Shown here piece after piece: positions 1 through 12,123 of a stretch of 64,000 nucleotides of DNA. Both the position numbers and the translations under genes were made by a program. How positions within the stretch are numbered: position 1 is the stretch's first letter; every line of letters begins with the position of its first letter. The notes under the pieces are model-generated. The model had not been told where the DNA came from. It was given only the letters and a program-made list of their open reading frames with translations, and searched no databases. The stretch comes from Hemerocallis citrina (Eukaryota; Streptophyta; Magnoliopsida; Asparagales; Asphodelaceae): contig CM030368.1 of assembly GCA_017893485.1 (NCBI GenBank), forward strand, positions 108,383,549 through 108,447,548. Reading direction: 5' to 3'.

Positions 1-1606
1 TTGGAAAATTATGAAACTTTATTTTATGATACTAAACATACTAAGGAATACCCCAGATTTTTTGTGGATTTAATTAGTAAATTTTTATGCTGTTTTCCTG
101 TTTATGAATACAAACTTCTGATTTATGGCTGAACATGTTTTCTAGATACAATTATGTTTTGAGTCCTGTTTTTTGTGAAATACCATATGACTTATATATA
201 TTTGCTGGATTCAGCCGAGAGTCTATTTTTCAGATTTTCTGACGGATCCATGTTTGCATGTTTATGGCAACAGAATCCCAGATTTGGTGCAATACTGTCT
301 TGCTGTCTTGAACTAGAATTTCCATTGTCCTAATCTTTTATGAGTTGTCTTTCACCTGTACATGTTTATTTTTCAATCTGAATCTGTTACATGTTTTTAC
401 CATGTTATTCTTGCCCTGTTTTGTGTCACGTACATGTCTGTTTGATAATAATAACAAATAACCAAGTTGGGGTTAAGGGAAAGATCTAGTAGTGGAAAAT
501 ATAGAAATGTGTACTTGGAAAGGGGCCCATGTTTCCCACCTGATTATCTGTTATCTGTTACCTGTTATATGATTGTGCATGATCCTAATTATCTGTTTAC
601 CTGATTCCTAACTACATACTTCCTTATGAGATGGCATACTCAGAAGGGGGCCCATGTTTCCCACCTGTTACCCAACTACATACTTCCCACGGTAGGGTAA
701 ACTTGGAGGGGACGTAGTCCTACCTGATGCATGATTACCCGTTACATGATACATGATACATGATTATGATTATTTTTTTAACTGAAACCTGAGTACACGG
801 CCCTATAGAATCCACTATGAAATCTAAACGAAACTTGTTTGAATGTAGCAACCATGTGGTAAATGGATGGAACACAGTAAGTGCTACGTAGATAGAAATA
901 AATACAAGACTTGGCATGACATAACATGACACCTGTTACATGCTTACTTATACATGCTACCTGTTAACTGTTTACCTTTTTACCTGCTTGCATGATACTT
1001 GACATCTATTACGTATTATCTGGACCTATTATCACACCATATTACGTGATTCTGTTTTCTGATTCATGTTAGACATCCTGTTTTCCTGTCATACCTATTC
1101 CATGCTATGTTTGCTTCCGCTGTCACTCTATATTTGTTTATCTTTCCTGTACTTGTGCTTGCACTACAAGTGCCTCGTAACTTGCATTGACGGGCATTTT
1201 TTTCCCTTTTTCTGCAATTTGTTAAATTGCGGATCATGGAGATCAGCAGCCCGATGGAGTAGATGATCTGAGATTCTAGTTACTAGAGTTTTTGCTATTA
1301 TTATTTCCTGTTGCTTACTTTGATAAGTGTATTTGCTAGTTGGATTATCTTGTATTGGGCAGTTTGACCGAAAATTTATGACTTGTTCAGATCTGGTTCA
1401 TTTGAGATAATTAAATTAGTTTCAAGTAATCATATTGGTATATTGATTTATATATGCATGCATGGTTGGTTTCTCCTTGTTATCTCATGATTATTCTTGT
1501 GAAATGTTGTAAAGATCCTGAAAGCTTATGGATAATAAAAATCATTTGTTGGACTTAGTCACACATCCGTAATCTGTATTCTCTTTTTGGGAAGCGGGGC
1601 GTGACA
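1..1606 (+). mobile_element. LTR A, 3' portion of a chromovirus-type long LTR
   Basis: Non-coding AT-rich sequence that matches, block by block, the second half of the LTRs of elements C and D (for example 34690-36310 and 47220-48777). Shared blocks include the ACTTATATATATTT box near 190, the runs of CTGTTACCTG-type words at 540-1050, the GTAACTTGCATTGACGGG block at 1176-1193 and the terminal sequence GGGGCGTGACA at 1596-1606. It ends in CA as an LTR should. The first half lies outside the window. The usual primer site does not follow at 1607, so either the adjoining internal region was deleted or this is the end of a solo LTR inserted into older sequence. Confidence 0.8.
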
Positions 1607-1607
1607 T

Positions 1608-2550
1608 GAGCTGAGGCTTCAGCCCATGCTGAATGAAATGATTATAGAAGGTCAGAAGGAGGATGCAGAGATTTAGAAGATGAAGGTGCGAGTTGGCACA
1701 GACAGATTATCAGAGTTTCAGATCAGGAATGAAGTGTTGTGGTTTGGAGAAAGGCTATGTGTTCTGGATCAACCAGAATTAAGGGAGAGTATTCTTCAGG
1801 AGGCACATGCCACTCTTCTGTCTGTTCATCCTGGGAGCACCAAGATGTACAAGGACATCAAGCAGCATTTCTGGTGGCCAGGTTTGAAGCGTGACGTGGC
1901 TGAGTTTGTGGCGAGGTGCGAGATTTGTCAGCAAGTGAAAGCCAAGAATCAGAAGCCCGGAGGTTTGTTGCAACCGTTACCCATTCAAGGGTGAAAGTGG
2001 GATAACATCAGCATGGATTTCATCACGGGTTTGCCCAAGAGTTCGAAGGGTAATGATGCGATTTGGATCATAGTCGATCGACTAACCAAATTGGCTCACT
2101 TTTTGGCAATGAAACTCACTTCGTCTATAGATAAGTTAGCCGAGCTTTATGTTGGGGAGATCGTCAGGCTTCATGGTGTTCCGTTGACCATTGTGTCTGA
2201 TCGAGATGTGCGGTTTACTTCGCATTTTTGGAGGAGTCGTCAGGCAGCTTTGGCTACTAAGACGGATTTCAGCACCGCCTTCCATCCTCAGACTGATGGG
2301 CAGACTGAGAGGGTCAATCGAGTTCTTGAGGATATGCTTCAATGTTGTGTTCTAGATTTTGGAAGCAGTTGGGAGAGGCATCTAGCTCTGGTAGAGTTTG
2401 CCTACAATAATAGTTTTCTGACTAGCACCGTGGTGGCACCGTACGAAGCTCTGTATGGCAGGAAGTGCAGAACGCCTATATGCTGGTTTGAAGTTGGGGA
2501 GCGGCAAATGTTTGTGCCCGAGATCGTGCACCAGACCTCAGAAAAGATCG
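1608..2550 (+). pseudogene. Ty3/gypsy integrase fragment (zinc finger and core)
   Basis: One reading frame covers the end of the RNase H/integrase linker, the HHCC zinc finger (HATLLSVHPG then CEICQQ) and the DDE core: first Asp in MDFITG, second in VSDRDV, Glu in QTDGQTERV. All zinc-binding and catalytic residues are visible. The frame is broken only by a TAG at 1674-1676 and a TGA at 1992-1994. It stops abruptly at 2550 against an LTR start, so the C-terminal domain, chromodomain and polypurine tract are missing. The core is of Tekay/Del type (GLPKSSKG, VDRLTKLAHF). It differs from the integrase of element C and probably comes from an older element. Confidence 0.85.
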
Positions 2551-2778
2551 TGTAACACCTGTTTTCCCAAAAACGTATTTTCTGTATATTTTCGGTTTTT
2601 TGATTTTTGTAAATTATATATTTTTTCCGTTCTTAAATTCTTTATCTTAAAATGTATTGTCGAATCTCCTACTAAATTTTAATTTTAATCAATAATTTTG
2701 GTAACTATTTACGGCGATTTTTGTACCCTATTAATGTGGTTATTATTATTATTTTTATAAGTATTATTATTATTACTA

Positions 2779-2813
<35 letters not shown>

Positions 2814-3030
2814 TTAAATTTTTTTTACTACTATTAGTATTATTATTTTTTTATTGTTATCACCTTTTGATTTTATATTAAAAATCCTATTTTTCATTTA
2901 TATATTTTTCCTACCTCTTATTGGTTTTTTTAGCCCAAAATGCAAACCCTATTCCTTATTGGATACCTAATACCCAATACTTAACCCATAACCTATTACC
3001 CAATACCCAATACCCGTTGCTTCTACCCAT
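2551..3030 (+). mobile_element. LTR A2, 5' end (U3)
   Basis: Starts with TGTAACACCTGTTTTCC, the same terminus as element C's 5' LTR at 32695. Followed by AT-rich sequence with (TTA)n runs at 2745-2860 and a block of plant-LTR style CCCAATACC words at 2940-3030 that aligns with 33003-33070. No polypurine tract precedes the start. The LTR is interrupted near 3030 by unit M and resumes at 6103. Confidence 0.7.
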
Positions 3031-3879
3031 CAACCTACAACAACTTAAGCATAGGTTTCTTTACTACATCACCCTACAACAACTCAAGCATGGTATACAA
3101 TTTAACATGGGTTTCTTACTACAATAAATCAAGCATGGTATATAACTTAAGCATGGGTTTCTTTACTACATCAACCTACAACAACTCAAGCATGGTATAC
3201 AACTTAAGCATGGGTTTCTTTCTACAACCACTCAAGCATGGTATACAACTTGACATGGATTTCTTTACTACATAAACCTACAACAACTCAAGCATGGTGT
3301 ACAACTTGACATGGGTTTCTAAACTACATAAACCTACAACAACTCAAGCATGGTATATAAATTAAGCATGGGTTTCTTTACTACATCAACCTACAACAAC
3401 TCAAGCATGGTATACAACTTAACTTGAGTTTCTTTACTACATAAACCTACAACAACTCAACAATGGTATACAACTTAAGCATGGGTTTCATTATTACATC
3501 AACCTACAACAACTCAAGAATGGTATACAACTTAAGTATGAGTTTCTTTCTACAACAACTCAAGTATGGTATACAACTTAACATGTGTTTCTTTACTACA
3601 TAGACCTACAACAACTCAAGCATGGTATACAACTTAACATGAGTTTCTTTACTACATCAATCTACAACAACTCAAGCATGGTTTCTTTACTACATCTCAA
3701 GCATGATGAGTTTCTTTGATACAATAACTCAAGCATGGTATACTACTTAACATGGGTTTTATTACTACATCAACCTATAACAACTCAAGAATGGTATACA
3801 ACTTAACATGGATTTCTTTACTACATCTCAAGCATGATGTGTTTCTTTACTACAACAACTCAAGCATGGTATAAACTCA
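3031..3879. repeat. 57-bp minisatellite
   Basis: About fifteen imperfect copies of a unit near 57 bp, built from the words CAACCTACAACAACTC, AAGCATGGTATACAACTTA and GCATGGGTTTCTTTACTAC. Some copies are shortened to about 45 bp by loss of one word. Copies are diverged, with single-base changes and deletions scattered evenly, so the array is not recent. It lies at the left end of unit M, so on the minus strand it is downstream of that unit's leader. Confidence 0.85.
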
Positions 3880-5604
3880 TAAAGCTACTAAGGACTTTAT
3901 CTAGCTATTACAAAAACTACTTCTTTTGTAAATTACAAGTCCTACTTAACTATTACAAGAATCTATCTTTATTGAATTTACAAGTTCTACATATTACAAA
4001 GCCTACTTTTATTTAGTCTACAAATCCTACATAATACAAAAACTTACTTTTATTGAGTCTACAAATTTCTACATGCTACAACCCAATTTTCTTCAATCCT
4101 ACAAGTTCCTTCATACAATAAGAAAAGAAGTAATCCTTCCTATTATAAAAGCAATAGACATGCTAGAAAGGAACTAATCCTTTACAATTTAGAAAAATAG
4201 AAGCTTAATTTTTCATGAACTAGATTTACCGAGAACTTGATTTTTTTAACAAGTATGAAGGTAATCATACAACAACTGCTAAACGATTTATCTTTTATGA
4301 ACTAAAATTAGTAAGGACTTTATCTATAACATGGTAGGAAATTGACATACAACAATTCCACCTTTTATGAACTAGGGTTAGCAAGGATTGATTTCTTAAC
4401 AAAGTAGAGAGCAAACATACAACAAAACTTATCTTTAAAAAAATAGCTAGATGGGTCTACAGCCCCAAGAATGGGTAAGTAAGTATTTTTACCACACTAA
4501 TCATTATATGCACATAGTTTAGGTCCAAGTTGCCATTTTTGTGTTAATCAAAACAACCATAATACAACAATAAACATAACAAGGTTAAAGATTACACCCT
4601 TATGTGTTTTTTAGCAAGTTCTTCATTCAAAACTCTTCATGTAGTCTTCTTGGATCCACACTACTCATATGCACATACCATTTAGTCCAAGTTGTTATTT
4701 TAACAAAATAACCACAACAAGTCTTAAAGACTCAATCTTTATGCCATTTATTTTGAGTTCTTCCATCAATACTTCCATAGGATCATTTTGATCCTACAAC
4801 CATATTTATGCTTATGAATTTAGTCCAAGTTATTTAGGAATACACATGCACAACAACACATCATAAAGGTGAGTTCTTTTTAACCTACAACCATTTATAT
4901 GCTTAGAAATTAGACCAAGTTGTTAAAGAACATACACATACAACATCTACCATCATAAAGATCAGTTCTTTTTATCCTACAACAAACAACCATCAAAGAT
5001 GGGTTCTTTACTCACATAGAACCAAAACACACCCTTAAAGATTGGTTCTTTTCTACATACAAAAAATTAAATAGAAATAAACACATAAAGAGAGTAGAGA
5101 ACCCCCACCTTTTGATTGATGTAGGAAGGACTAGCTAGTAACCTTCTCCTTCCTCCTTAGTTTTCTACTACAACATAAATGAAGAACACTCTTATGGAAA
5201 ACCCCCAAATGAAGAACACTTAGGGTTTCCTTCTCTTTCTTTTCCTCTTTTTTTTTTCCTATAAAATGAGACAATGAGTGAAGGGGAGAGGTTTTTACAA
5301 GACAAAAGAGAGGTGGAAAGTGCAAAATGCACCAACACATTTGCAATAAACCCCTTGGGGTTCATTTTGGCCGGCCTTAGAAGGATGAGGTGGAGGGCGT
5401 GAGGTGGAGGGGTAAGGTGGAGGAGTAACTACAAGAAGGAATCCACCTATTAACTCTTATGTATCTTAATTAATCCTTAACCCTAGATTTAAGCTTCCAA
5501 ACAAATCATAGCCATCCAATTTTGATTAATCATGACAAAATAAGATATTTTTGTCCAAAACACATACTACATGATTTGTACAAACGTATGAAATCGGTAC
5601 AATA

Positions 5605-5654
<50 letters not shown>

Positions 5655-6102
5655 GATAATTTCCATTTGCAAAACCGCATAATCCGTATAAAAATAAACT
5701 AATTCCGAAAATAATAATAAAATAAATAATATTATCAGCCCGAAAGATTTCAGTAGCAATTTTATACAATACAGATGTATACAGACTGGTATATATATAC
5801 GGATAATGTTTATTAACAAAACCGGGTGATATCCACAAAAAATATTTCAATTCTAAAAATAAAAGTAAAATAATAATACAATAATAATTTTATATAGCTG
5901 CCCGGGATTTTCCAAGCATTTTCTCAAAAACGCATTTTTCAGGGTTTTGTACAAGTGCACAAAACTGATGCAATACATGTATATTTACTAGTATATATGT
6001 CCAGGTAACTTTTTATTTAGAAAAACCAAGAAATTTCCATAAAAATATTTTAATTAAAAAATAATAATTATTACCAATATAATATCCGTCCGGGATATTA
6101 CA
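3880..6102 (-). mobile_element. Unit M, minus-oriented LTR-like insertion, unclassified
   Basis: The right edge reads, on the minus strand, TGTAATATCCCGGACGG from 6102, an LTR-like start close to that of unit H at 55818. Read leftwards, it has an AT-rich U3-like part, a pyrimidine- and GGCCGGCC-containing leader near 5150-5450, then AAAAGGTGGGGGTTC at about 5103-5117 that resembles a splice donor, then AT-rich sequence with scattered AAGAACTGATCTTT-like words (3880-5050), and finally the 57-bp array. No protein domain is visible. The left edge is uncertain. Calling it an LTR is an inference from the terminus and from the similar layout of units H and N. Confidence 0.45.
5608..5652. repeat. 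(AT)n microsatellite
   Basis: About 22 uninterrupted TA units inside unit M. Confidence 0.95.
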
Positions 6103-7285
6103 CCCTATTGCATGTTTGACCATGTTTTGGATGAGTTTCATATGTACTAGTTGATTTTGTGCATGAAGGATATTTTCAGTTCTGCCGGTTTCTCATTTTT
6201 GATAAGGTCAGTATATGAAAATATTTTGTTAATATGAATTATAGAGAATTCTGTCTACTTTCCAACCCTTCTGACAGATCTCAGTTTCGATTTATGAGTT
6301 GCGAGTTATGGACTATTTTATTACAGTTGTGTTTAAAATTTTAGATCCAGTTTTATACGTATTTTGTATGGTTATTTATTTTTCTACTGATGTTAAAGAT
6401 AATATTTTGATCCAATATTTTACTGGTTACATCTAGACTTGATTGGGATTAACCCCTAATTTTTATGGATTTAATTGCTGAATTTTACAAACTATTCTAT
6501 ACTTGCAAACAACTACTATACTAGCATAATTTCCTTTCTGTTCGGTAAAGATACATAATTTCGACCTGATTCTACCTGCTTTTTGAAAAATATTTCTGAA
6601 TATGAATGTTAGCCTAATATATCTAGTTTATCACCCTTTTGATGGATTTGGATTTCAATTTGTATTTTGTGAGATATTGCTGTTTTAGTAGTACAATGTT
6701 TGTAATTCCAGATTTACAAAACTGTCGTGCTTATTGATTTCTGATTTTACATGACTATTCTATTTATATTGGAAAATTATGAAACTTTATTTCCTGATAC
6801 TTAAAATACAAGATTTTTCGTGGATTTAATTATTAAATTTTCATGCTGTTTTTCTGTTCTTGAATACAAACTTCTGATTTCTTCTTGAACGTGTTTTCTG
6901 GATTCAAATCTGTTTTGAGACTTGTTTTTTGTGAATTACTATATGACTTATATATATTTGCTGGATTTGGCCAGGAGTCTATTTTTCAGATTCTTTGACG
7001 GATCCAGATTTGCATATCCGTAGCAAAGGAGATTCCCAGATTTAGTGCAGTACTGTCTTGTAGTCCTAAACTAGAATTCTCATTATCCTAATCTTTTATT
7101 AGTTGTCTTTCACCTGTACATATTTATCTTTCAACTTGAACCTGTTACATGTTCATACCATGTTATTCTTGCCATATTTTTTACATGCACATACCTGTTT
7201 GATAATAATAATAAATAATCAAGCCGGGGTTAACGAAAAAGATTTAATACTAGAAAATACAGAAACGTGTACTCGGAAAGGGATC
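6103..7285 (+). mobile_element. LTR A2, continued after unit M
   Basis: Picks up the LTR family again at a block matching 34020-35220 of element C: the GATTTTGTGCATGAAG block near 6155, the ACTTATATATATTTGC box near 6947 and the GGATCCAGATTTGC box near 7001. It is cut off near 7285, where sequence of element B's LTR leader begins. The 900-bp C-rich leader present in C's LTR is absent, having been replaced or deleted where M sits. Confidence 0.7.
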
Positions 7286-9964
7286 TACAGACCTCTGATC
7301 TCCATTGCTGCCACTGCATATGCACCCTCGTCGATCTCTGCACCCCCATCGACTGCCGCTCGTCGACGCAAGCAACCACTGAATCCCCTCGCCTTCACCT
7401 CCTCTATTTTTCTAGCCCAATAGAGCATCCCTCTTGCCATCTTCCACCACCGCAACCCCCACTACTGCCCAACGCCGTCGTCGACGCCCACTACACCGCC
7501 GCTCACCGTCCAGTCCACTACCGCCACCACCGAAGTCGAGCCAAGCCGAAGCCCTTACCGCTGTTGCTGATTTGGTTGATTTAGTTGTTTGATGTTGGCC
7601 GAGCTCGCTGTTTGCTGTTCTGCTACTTTGCTATTTTCTATTCTGGCTGTCCATGTTTGCACGTGCGTCGCCCATTGTTTGTCCGTGTATTGCCCCGGGA
7701 TCCAAATCCCCTTATTCTATTATTTCGGACTAATCATATAAAGGCAAGTCACTCTTCCCCGTCGTATCACTATTGCATCGTACTGGAGATTTTATGGAAT
7801 TTCTACAAGTAGATCCTAATTGTTTACCAAATTGTTATATCGTTATCGTCCATCAAGTATATTGAGGGTTTACACGAGCTAACCGAAAATATCCTTGACT
7901 TCATGCCATTGTTGACTCCAAAAATATCGAATATTCCATGCATTCGTGTAGTATTGATAATAGAAGTTAATCATGCATGACACCGCACAAATAAACTAGC
8001 GTAGAATTGATTATTAGGTTGTCGTGTTTGAATGATTAATTGATGCCACATTGATGTTAAACTGGTATGTGGACGTATTCTTCATTGTGCTTACCAAGTT
8101 ATTGTGTTTACTATGCTAAATATAGGATTTGTTCACTATTGAATTGAAGTTCTTCATGTTAAGATCACTTTTATCTTATGAAATGTGTTGAACCCTGATT
8201 TTCACTGTCTGCCTGAAACATGTGAAATATTTTTGATCCAGTATTTGACATAAAAAATCATAGCTTTCTAAATGATAATTGTAGCCCCGTGTTTCTAGTT
8301 TCCAGAACATTATTTGAATTCTGAGCTGTATTGCAAAAGTTATGGTGTTTTTACTACTGCTGCTTTTTTACTTTCAGATTTTTTTATTCGTGCATCTCTT
8401 CATGTTTTAGTTATTAAAAAGCTAAGTTAATGTCAGAATATGGCCCTGATAATTTTCAGATTGTTGGTTAACACGATTAGGAACTCAATGGATATTTTTG
8501 ATGAATTTAAGATTGGATTTTAACTTTCTTAGAAATATAACAGTTTGTTGTCGATTTTCAGTCAGAACGTGTAATCTATAAAGAATAATGTAATTAACCT
8601 AGCTACTGCTATCGGATTTTGTATTTTAAATATGCATTGGAACCGGGAAGGAGCATACTTTCTAGAACTTCTGACTGATCCAGTTTTGGATTTCTGTAGC
8701 AGCGGAAAATTCGATTTTGGTGTAGTAACCTACTGTTGTCCATAATTGTGTTTCCATTTTTTCGTAATATAATTATATGTATATCATTATATTGAATGGA
8801 TTGAAGTGTATAAATTATATTGCATGATTCTAATATACTATTGTCACTATTCTAATTGTCTCATTCCAATTGATCATCCTATTGTTACCTCTATTGATAC
8901 TACTGTTAATCAAATTTATCTAAATTGCATAATGTATTGATTACATCGATAAAATGTTTAACAAGTCGGGGTTTAAGGGTAATTTGAGTAGTGGACAGTG
9001 TAGAGACTTTACTCAGAGGAGGGGGTCGTGTTTCCCTAAATAGTGTTATCGGCTAGTGTTTTATCGATTGATTGTGGCTTACAACAGTAACCCAGTCTAT
9101 CGTGTATCGTACCGTTGCCAAATTATCGTATCATGCATCAAAGAGTGAATCATGATTAGTGAATAATGATTATCATTGCCGAGTACATGATCTATTTTAC
9201 ACAACCTAGGTCTAAATGACATTGATTCCATGCATCAAACCTGTGGTATGGGACGCAATAGTACGTGCATTAGCTAGGTTAAAAACTAATAGATTTAAGG
9301 ATTGAACAATATTGACATTGCATATTGAACATTGTCATTGCTATTGATATTGAACAGTGTTATTGATATTGACATCGACCATTGAATATTGATATCGAAT
9401 ATTGAAATATCGTTTATGGTTATACCCATCACATTATTACCAATGATCATGGTTATTGCTATCGTCCATTGTTATTGATTCCTATTGTTTTATTGGATTC
9501 ATTGTTGTACTGTATTTCCATTGTTCATTGCTTTCTCTACTTGCTATCCATGACATTCTCTTAGGACAATTTTTCTTCTCTTTTTAGATGAGTTATTCAC
9601 AGGTGATCAAGGAGAGTTACCTGTAGGAGTTGGAGAACAGACTTTCTGAGAATTTATTGCTTTCTAGATTGATCGTTATTATATAGGACTTTAGGACTTC
9701 TTGTATTGAGTTTTATTAAACATTGTATATTAGGCTTTTGACCTGGAGATTGTTATTTTTTTCCAGACATGGATATCGTATTTGGTTATTTTATGTTTTA
9801 TTCCGAGTATTGTTATTCATGTGATTGTTTTTATTGCATGCTTGGATGTATCTATCTTGTTATATTGTTGAGTTGAACAATAACAGCTTATGGATGACGT
9901 GAGTCATTCGGCAAGCCAATGTAACGCGCTTGCGTTCTGTGTTTTTGGGAAGCGAGGCATTACA
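7286..9964 (+). mobile_element. Element B 5' LTR, 5'-truncated
   Basis: Aligns by eye along its length with the 3' LTR (13370-15865). Shared parts are the C-rich leader (CACCCTCGTCGA), the splice-donor-like AAGGCAAGTCAC at 7741-7752, an AT-rich stretch, the TTGATATTGAACAGTG words near 9340, and an acceptor-like TTCTCTTTTTAG ending at 9597. It ends GCGAGGCATTACA at 9964, directly before the primer site spacer. About 700 bp of U3 and early leader present in the 3' LTR are missing at the left junction with LTR A2. Confidence 0.8.
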
Positions 9965-9974
9965 AGGTTTTTAG

Positions 9975-9992
9975 TGGTTTCACAGCCCAGGT
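9975..9992 (+). other. Element B primer-binding site
   Basis: TGGTTTCACAGCCCAGGT, a decayed match to the initiator-Met tRNA primer site of plant LTR retrotransposons (TGGTATCAGAGCCAGGT). It lies 10 bp after the LTR end with spacer AGGTTTTTAG, as in element C. Confidence 0.85.
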
Positions 9993-10145
9993 TTAAGTAA
10001 TGTGTTAGTCATATTTGGCCGATATATTAGTCATCTTTGGGTTTAACCATTTAAACTCAACAGTATGTACAACACATGAATCTCTTGGATAATTGATAAC
10101 CAACTTATAATTTGGATGCTAACAGTTTGGTTTTTATTGCATACC

Positions 10146-11363
10146 ATGGCTAGAAAGGGTGCGTCGTCTTCCCGAACTGGGGATGATTAGTCAGAAGAGC
10201 CGACTGTTGCTTAGAAGATGCAGCAGATGATGCAGATGCAACATGAACACAATGAGCTAATGAGGGTAGCTTTTGAAGCTGCCAATAGGGAACCTTGGAC
10301 TTGCACTCGGATTGCTGCCACGAAATCTGGTAATGAGGCGGATTTCATGAGGCTCCATCCAGATAAATTCTCGGGCACTGAGAATCCGCTTGAAGCTGAG
10401 AAATGGCTAATTTGGATTGAGCAGCTGTTGATTGCAGCACGGATTTCAGATGTTGATCGGGTGGATGTCGTAAGCATCCAGCTCGTTGATCTTGCCCACA
10501 TCTGGTGGCGAGCAAAGATTGAACGACTAGGGCGATCCATCACCTGGGCCACTTCATGGAAAGCTTCCTTACGAAGTTCTTTCCTAGTGTCACCAAAGAT
10601 GAAATGGAACAGCAATTTGTCTTGCTAACCCAGGTTCGCCAGATAGTGTTTATTTATGCAAATCTTCATTATTTATTTCTTAATGTATCAACGTTAAAAT
10701 AAACTTCATCTTGAACCAGGGATGTTAGACCATAGACGAGTACGCTATGGAATTTACTTGACTGAGCTGCTTTACTACTTCCATGGTAGCAAATGATGAA
10801 GATAGAGGCCGCCAAATCTTGTCGGGTTTGGATATCGAAATTCAAGACCGCCTTGCTGCCCTATGACTCCGATCGTATGCGGATATCCTGGATGTTGCTA
10901 GAATCTAGGAGCAGACTCATAAGAGAAAGTGTGCTATCCTGCGGTCTGTCCCGCACTACATTGCTGCTAGGTCTTCTAGAGGACCTATTCGGAAGCCAGT
11001 CCCGACCCCTCCTGCCAAGGCATCGCTATATCCACCTGCCGCTCCGAGGACAAATTAGACTTGTGATTACTACCACAAGGTTCGACATCTGCGCAAGGAC
11101 TGTTGGATAGCCAATCGCTAGTGCCTTCAGTGTGGAAGTAATGACAACATGGTTCGTGATTGCCCAAGAGCCAGACCCTTTGTACCGGTTAGAGGTTCCG
11201 CTCAATAGGGAGCACTTGCTCGTGGTCAAGGCGGACCACCCACCTCAGAGGCAGGTATTCGATCAGAGGAGAGCCGCTCCTAGAGGAGGTTCTTCTGGAG
11301 GCCGTGGTCAGGGATACAACCTGACTGCAGTGGATGTTGAGACCGCCATTGGCGTGGTTGCAG
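10146..11363 (+). pseudogene. Element B gag, two exons, decayed
   Basis: Starts with ATG at 10146 (MARKGA). The capsid part is clear: DFMRLHPDKFSG, then DVVSIQLVDLAHIWW, then EMEQQFVLLTQ ending at 10633. An intron-like stretch (10634-10719) follows, and the protein resumes in the same frame with TIDEYAMEFT. Two zinc knuckles lie at 11058-11166; the first has Tyr for its second Cys (CDYYHKVRHL), the second is CLQCGSNDNMVRDCP. The end reads GYNLTAVDVE at about 11322-11351. Stops occur near 10188, 10212, 10726 and later, and there is a frameshift near 10545, so no Gag can be made. It would form the retrotransposon particle. Confidence 0.85.
10634..10719 (+). other. Intron-like interruption 1 in element B gag
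   Basis: 86 bp between CCCAG|GTTCGCC and CTTGAACCAG|GGATG. Removing it joins two gag segments in frame at a point where related Gag proteins are continuous (FVLLTQ, then TIDEYAMEF). AT-rich, with GT and AG ends. Element C has a stretch of nearly the same size at the same protein position. Confidence 0.65.
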
Positions 11364-11494
11364 GTATGCCTATAATTGTGTTGTTTTGCATTATTATCAA
11401 TTCTATTCTATTGGTCTTCTTTTTTTAATCATTCATACTTATCTCTTTTGCATACATTTTGCATATTTGTATTCTCATCCCTTGATTTCTTTAA
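11364..11494 (+). other. Intron-like interruption 2 in element B (gag/protease)
   Basis: 131 bp starting GTATGC after GGTTGCAG and ending at TTTCTTTAA before GTGTTATCTTAG. T-rich, no coding similarity. By comparison with element C the right edge should be TTAG; here it reads TTAA, so the acceptor has apparently decayed. Removal joins VVAG to VILVHTFPAHALFDSS in frame. Confidence 0.6.
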
Positions 11495-12123
11495 GTGTTA
11501 TCTTAGTTCACACCTTTCCCGCTCATGCTCTTTTTGACTCTAGTGCTACTCATTCCTTTGTTTCTTGCTGCTTCGTCAACTTGCAGCGTTTGGCCACTAA
11601 CCCTATGCCCGTAACATGGAATATCACTACATGTGGAGGTTTCATTGTGTGATCTCAGATTTGTGAGCAGAGCCCTTTAATTATTGGTGGTGTTGACTTT
11701 AAAGCTGAATTGATAGTCATCAACAATTTAGGTTTTGATCTCATCGTGGGAATGGATTGGCTGGGAGTTGTTCAGAACAGTGTTCGGAGTAAGCTGAGAT
11801 TCAGTACTACATTCCATCCACAGAGAAATGGACATTCGGAGAGGACTATTCAAACATTGGAGGATATGTTAAGATCCTGTGTTCTTCAGTTTGGAGGATC
11901 TTGGGAAGATCATGTACACTTGGTGGAGTTTTCGTACAACAACAGCTACCAAGCAAGTCATAAGGCAACTCCGTACGAAACTTTGTATGGTGGGAAGTGT
12001 AGATCTCCAGTGTGCTGGGATGACATTGGTGAAAGGAAGCTTTTGGGGCTAGAGTCAATCACGAGGACTGTTGATGTTGTGGCTCACTTCAGGAAGCATC
12101 TACAGGCGGCTCAGGATAGATAG
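11495..12123 (+). pseudogene. Element B protease fused to integrase remnant
   Basis: The aspartic protease segment has the active-site region ALFDSSATHSFVS (DSS instead of the usual DSG), and the later FDLIVGMDWLG at 11734-11766. At about 11786 the sequence jumps directly into the integrase core (FSTTFHPQRNGHSERTIQT). Reverse transcriptase, RNase H and the N-terminal integrase, roughly 2.2 kb compared with element C, are therefore deleted. From 11710 to 12123 the fused piece is one open frame. The integrase Glu is retained in the SERTI motif, but both Asp residues are gone. Not functional. Confidence 0.85.

Noticed and set aside
2943..6115. CCCTATT at both 2945 and 6103 as a target duplication for unit M
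   Set aside because: Sequence after 2950 still aligns with LTR A2, so the left copy is not at M's edge; the word is common in these LTRs.
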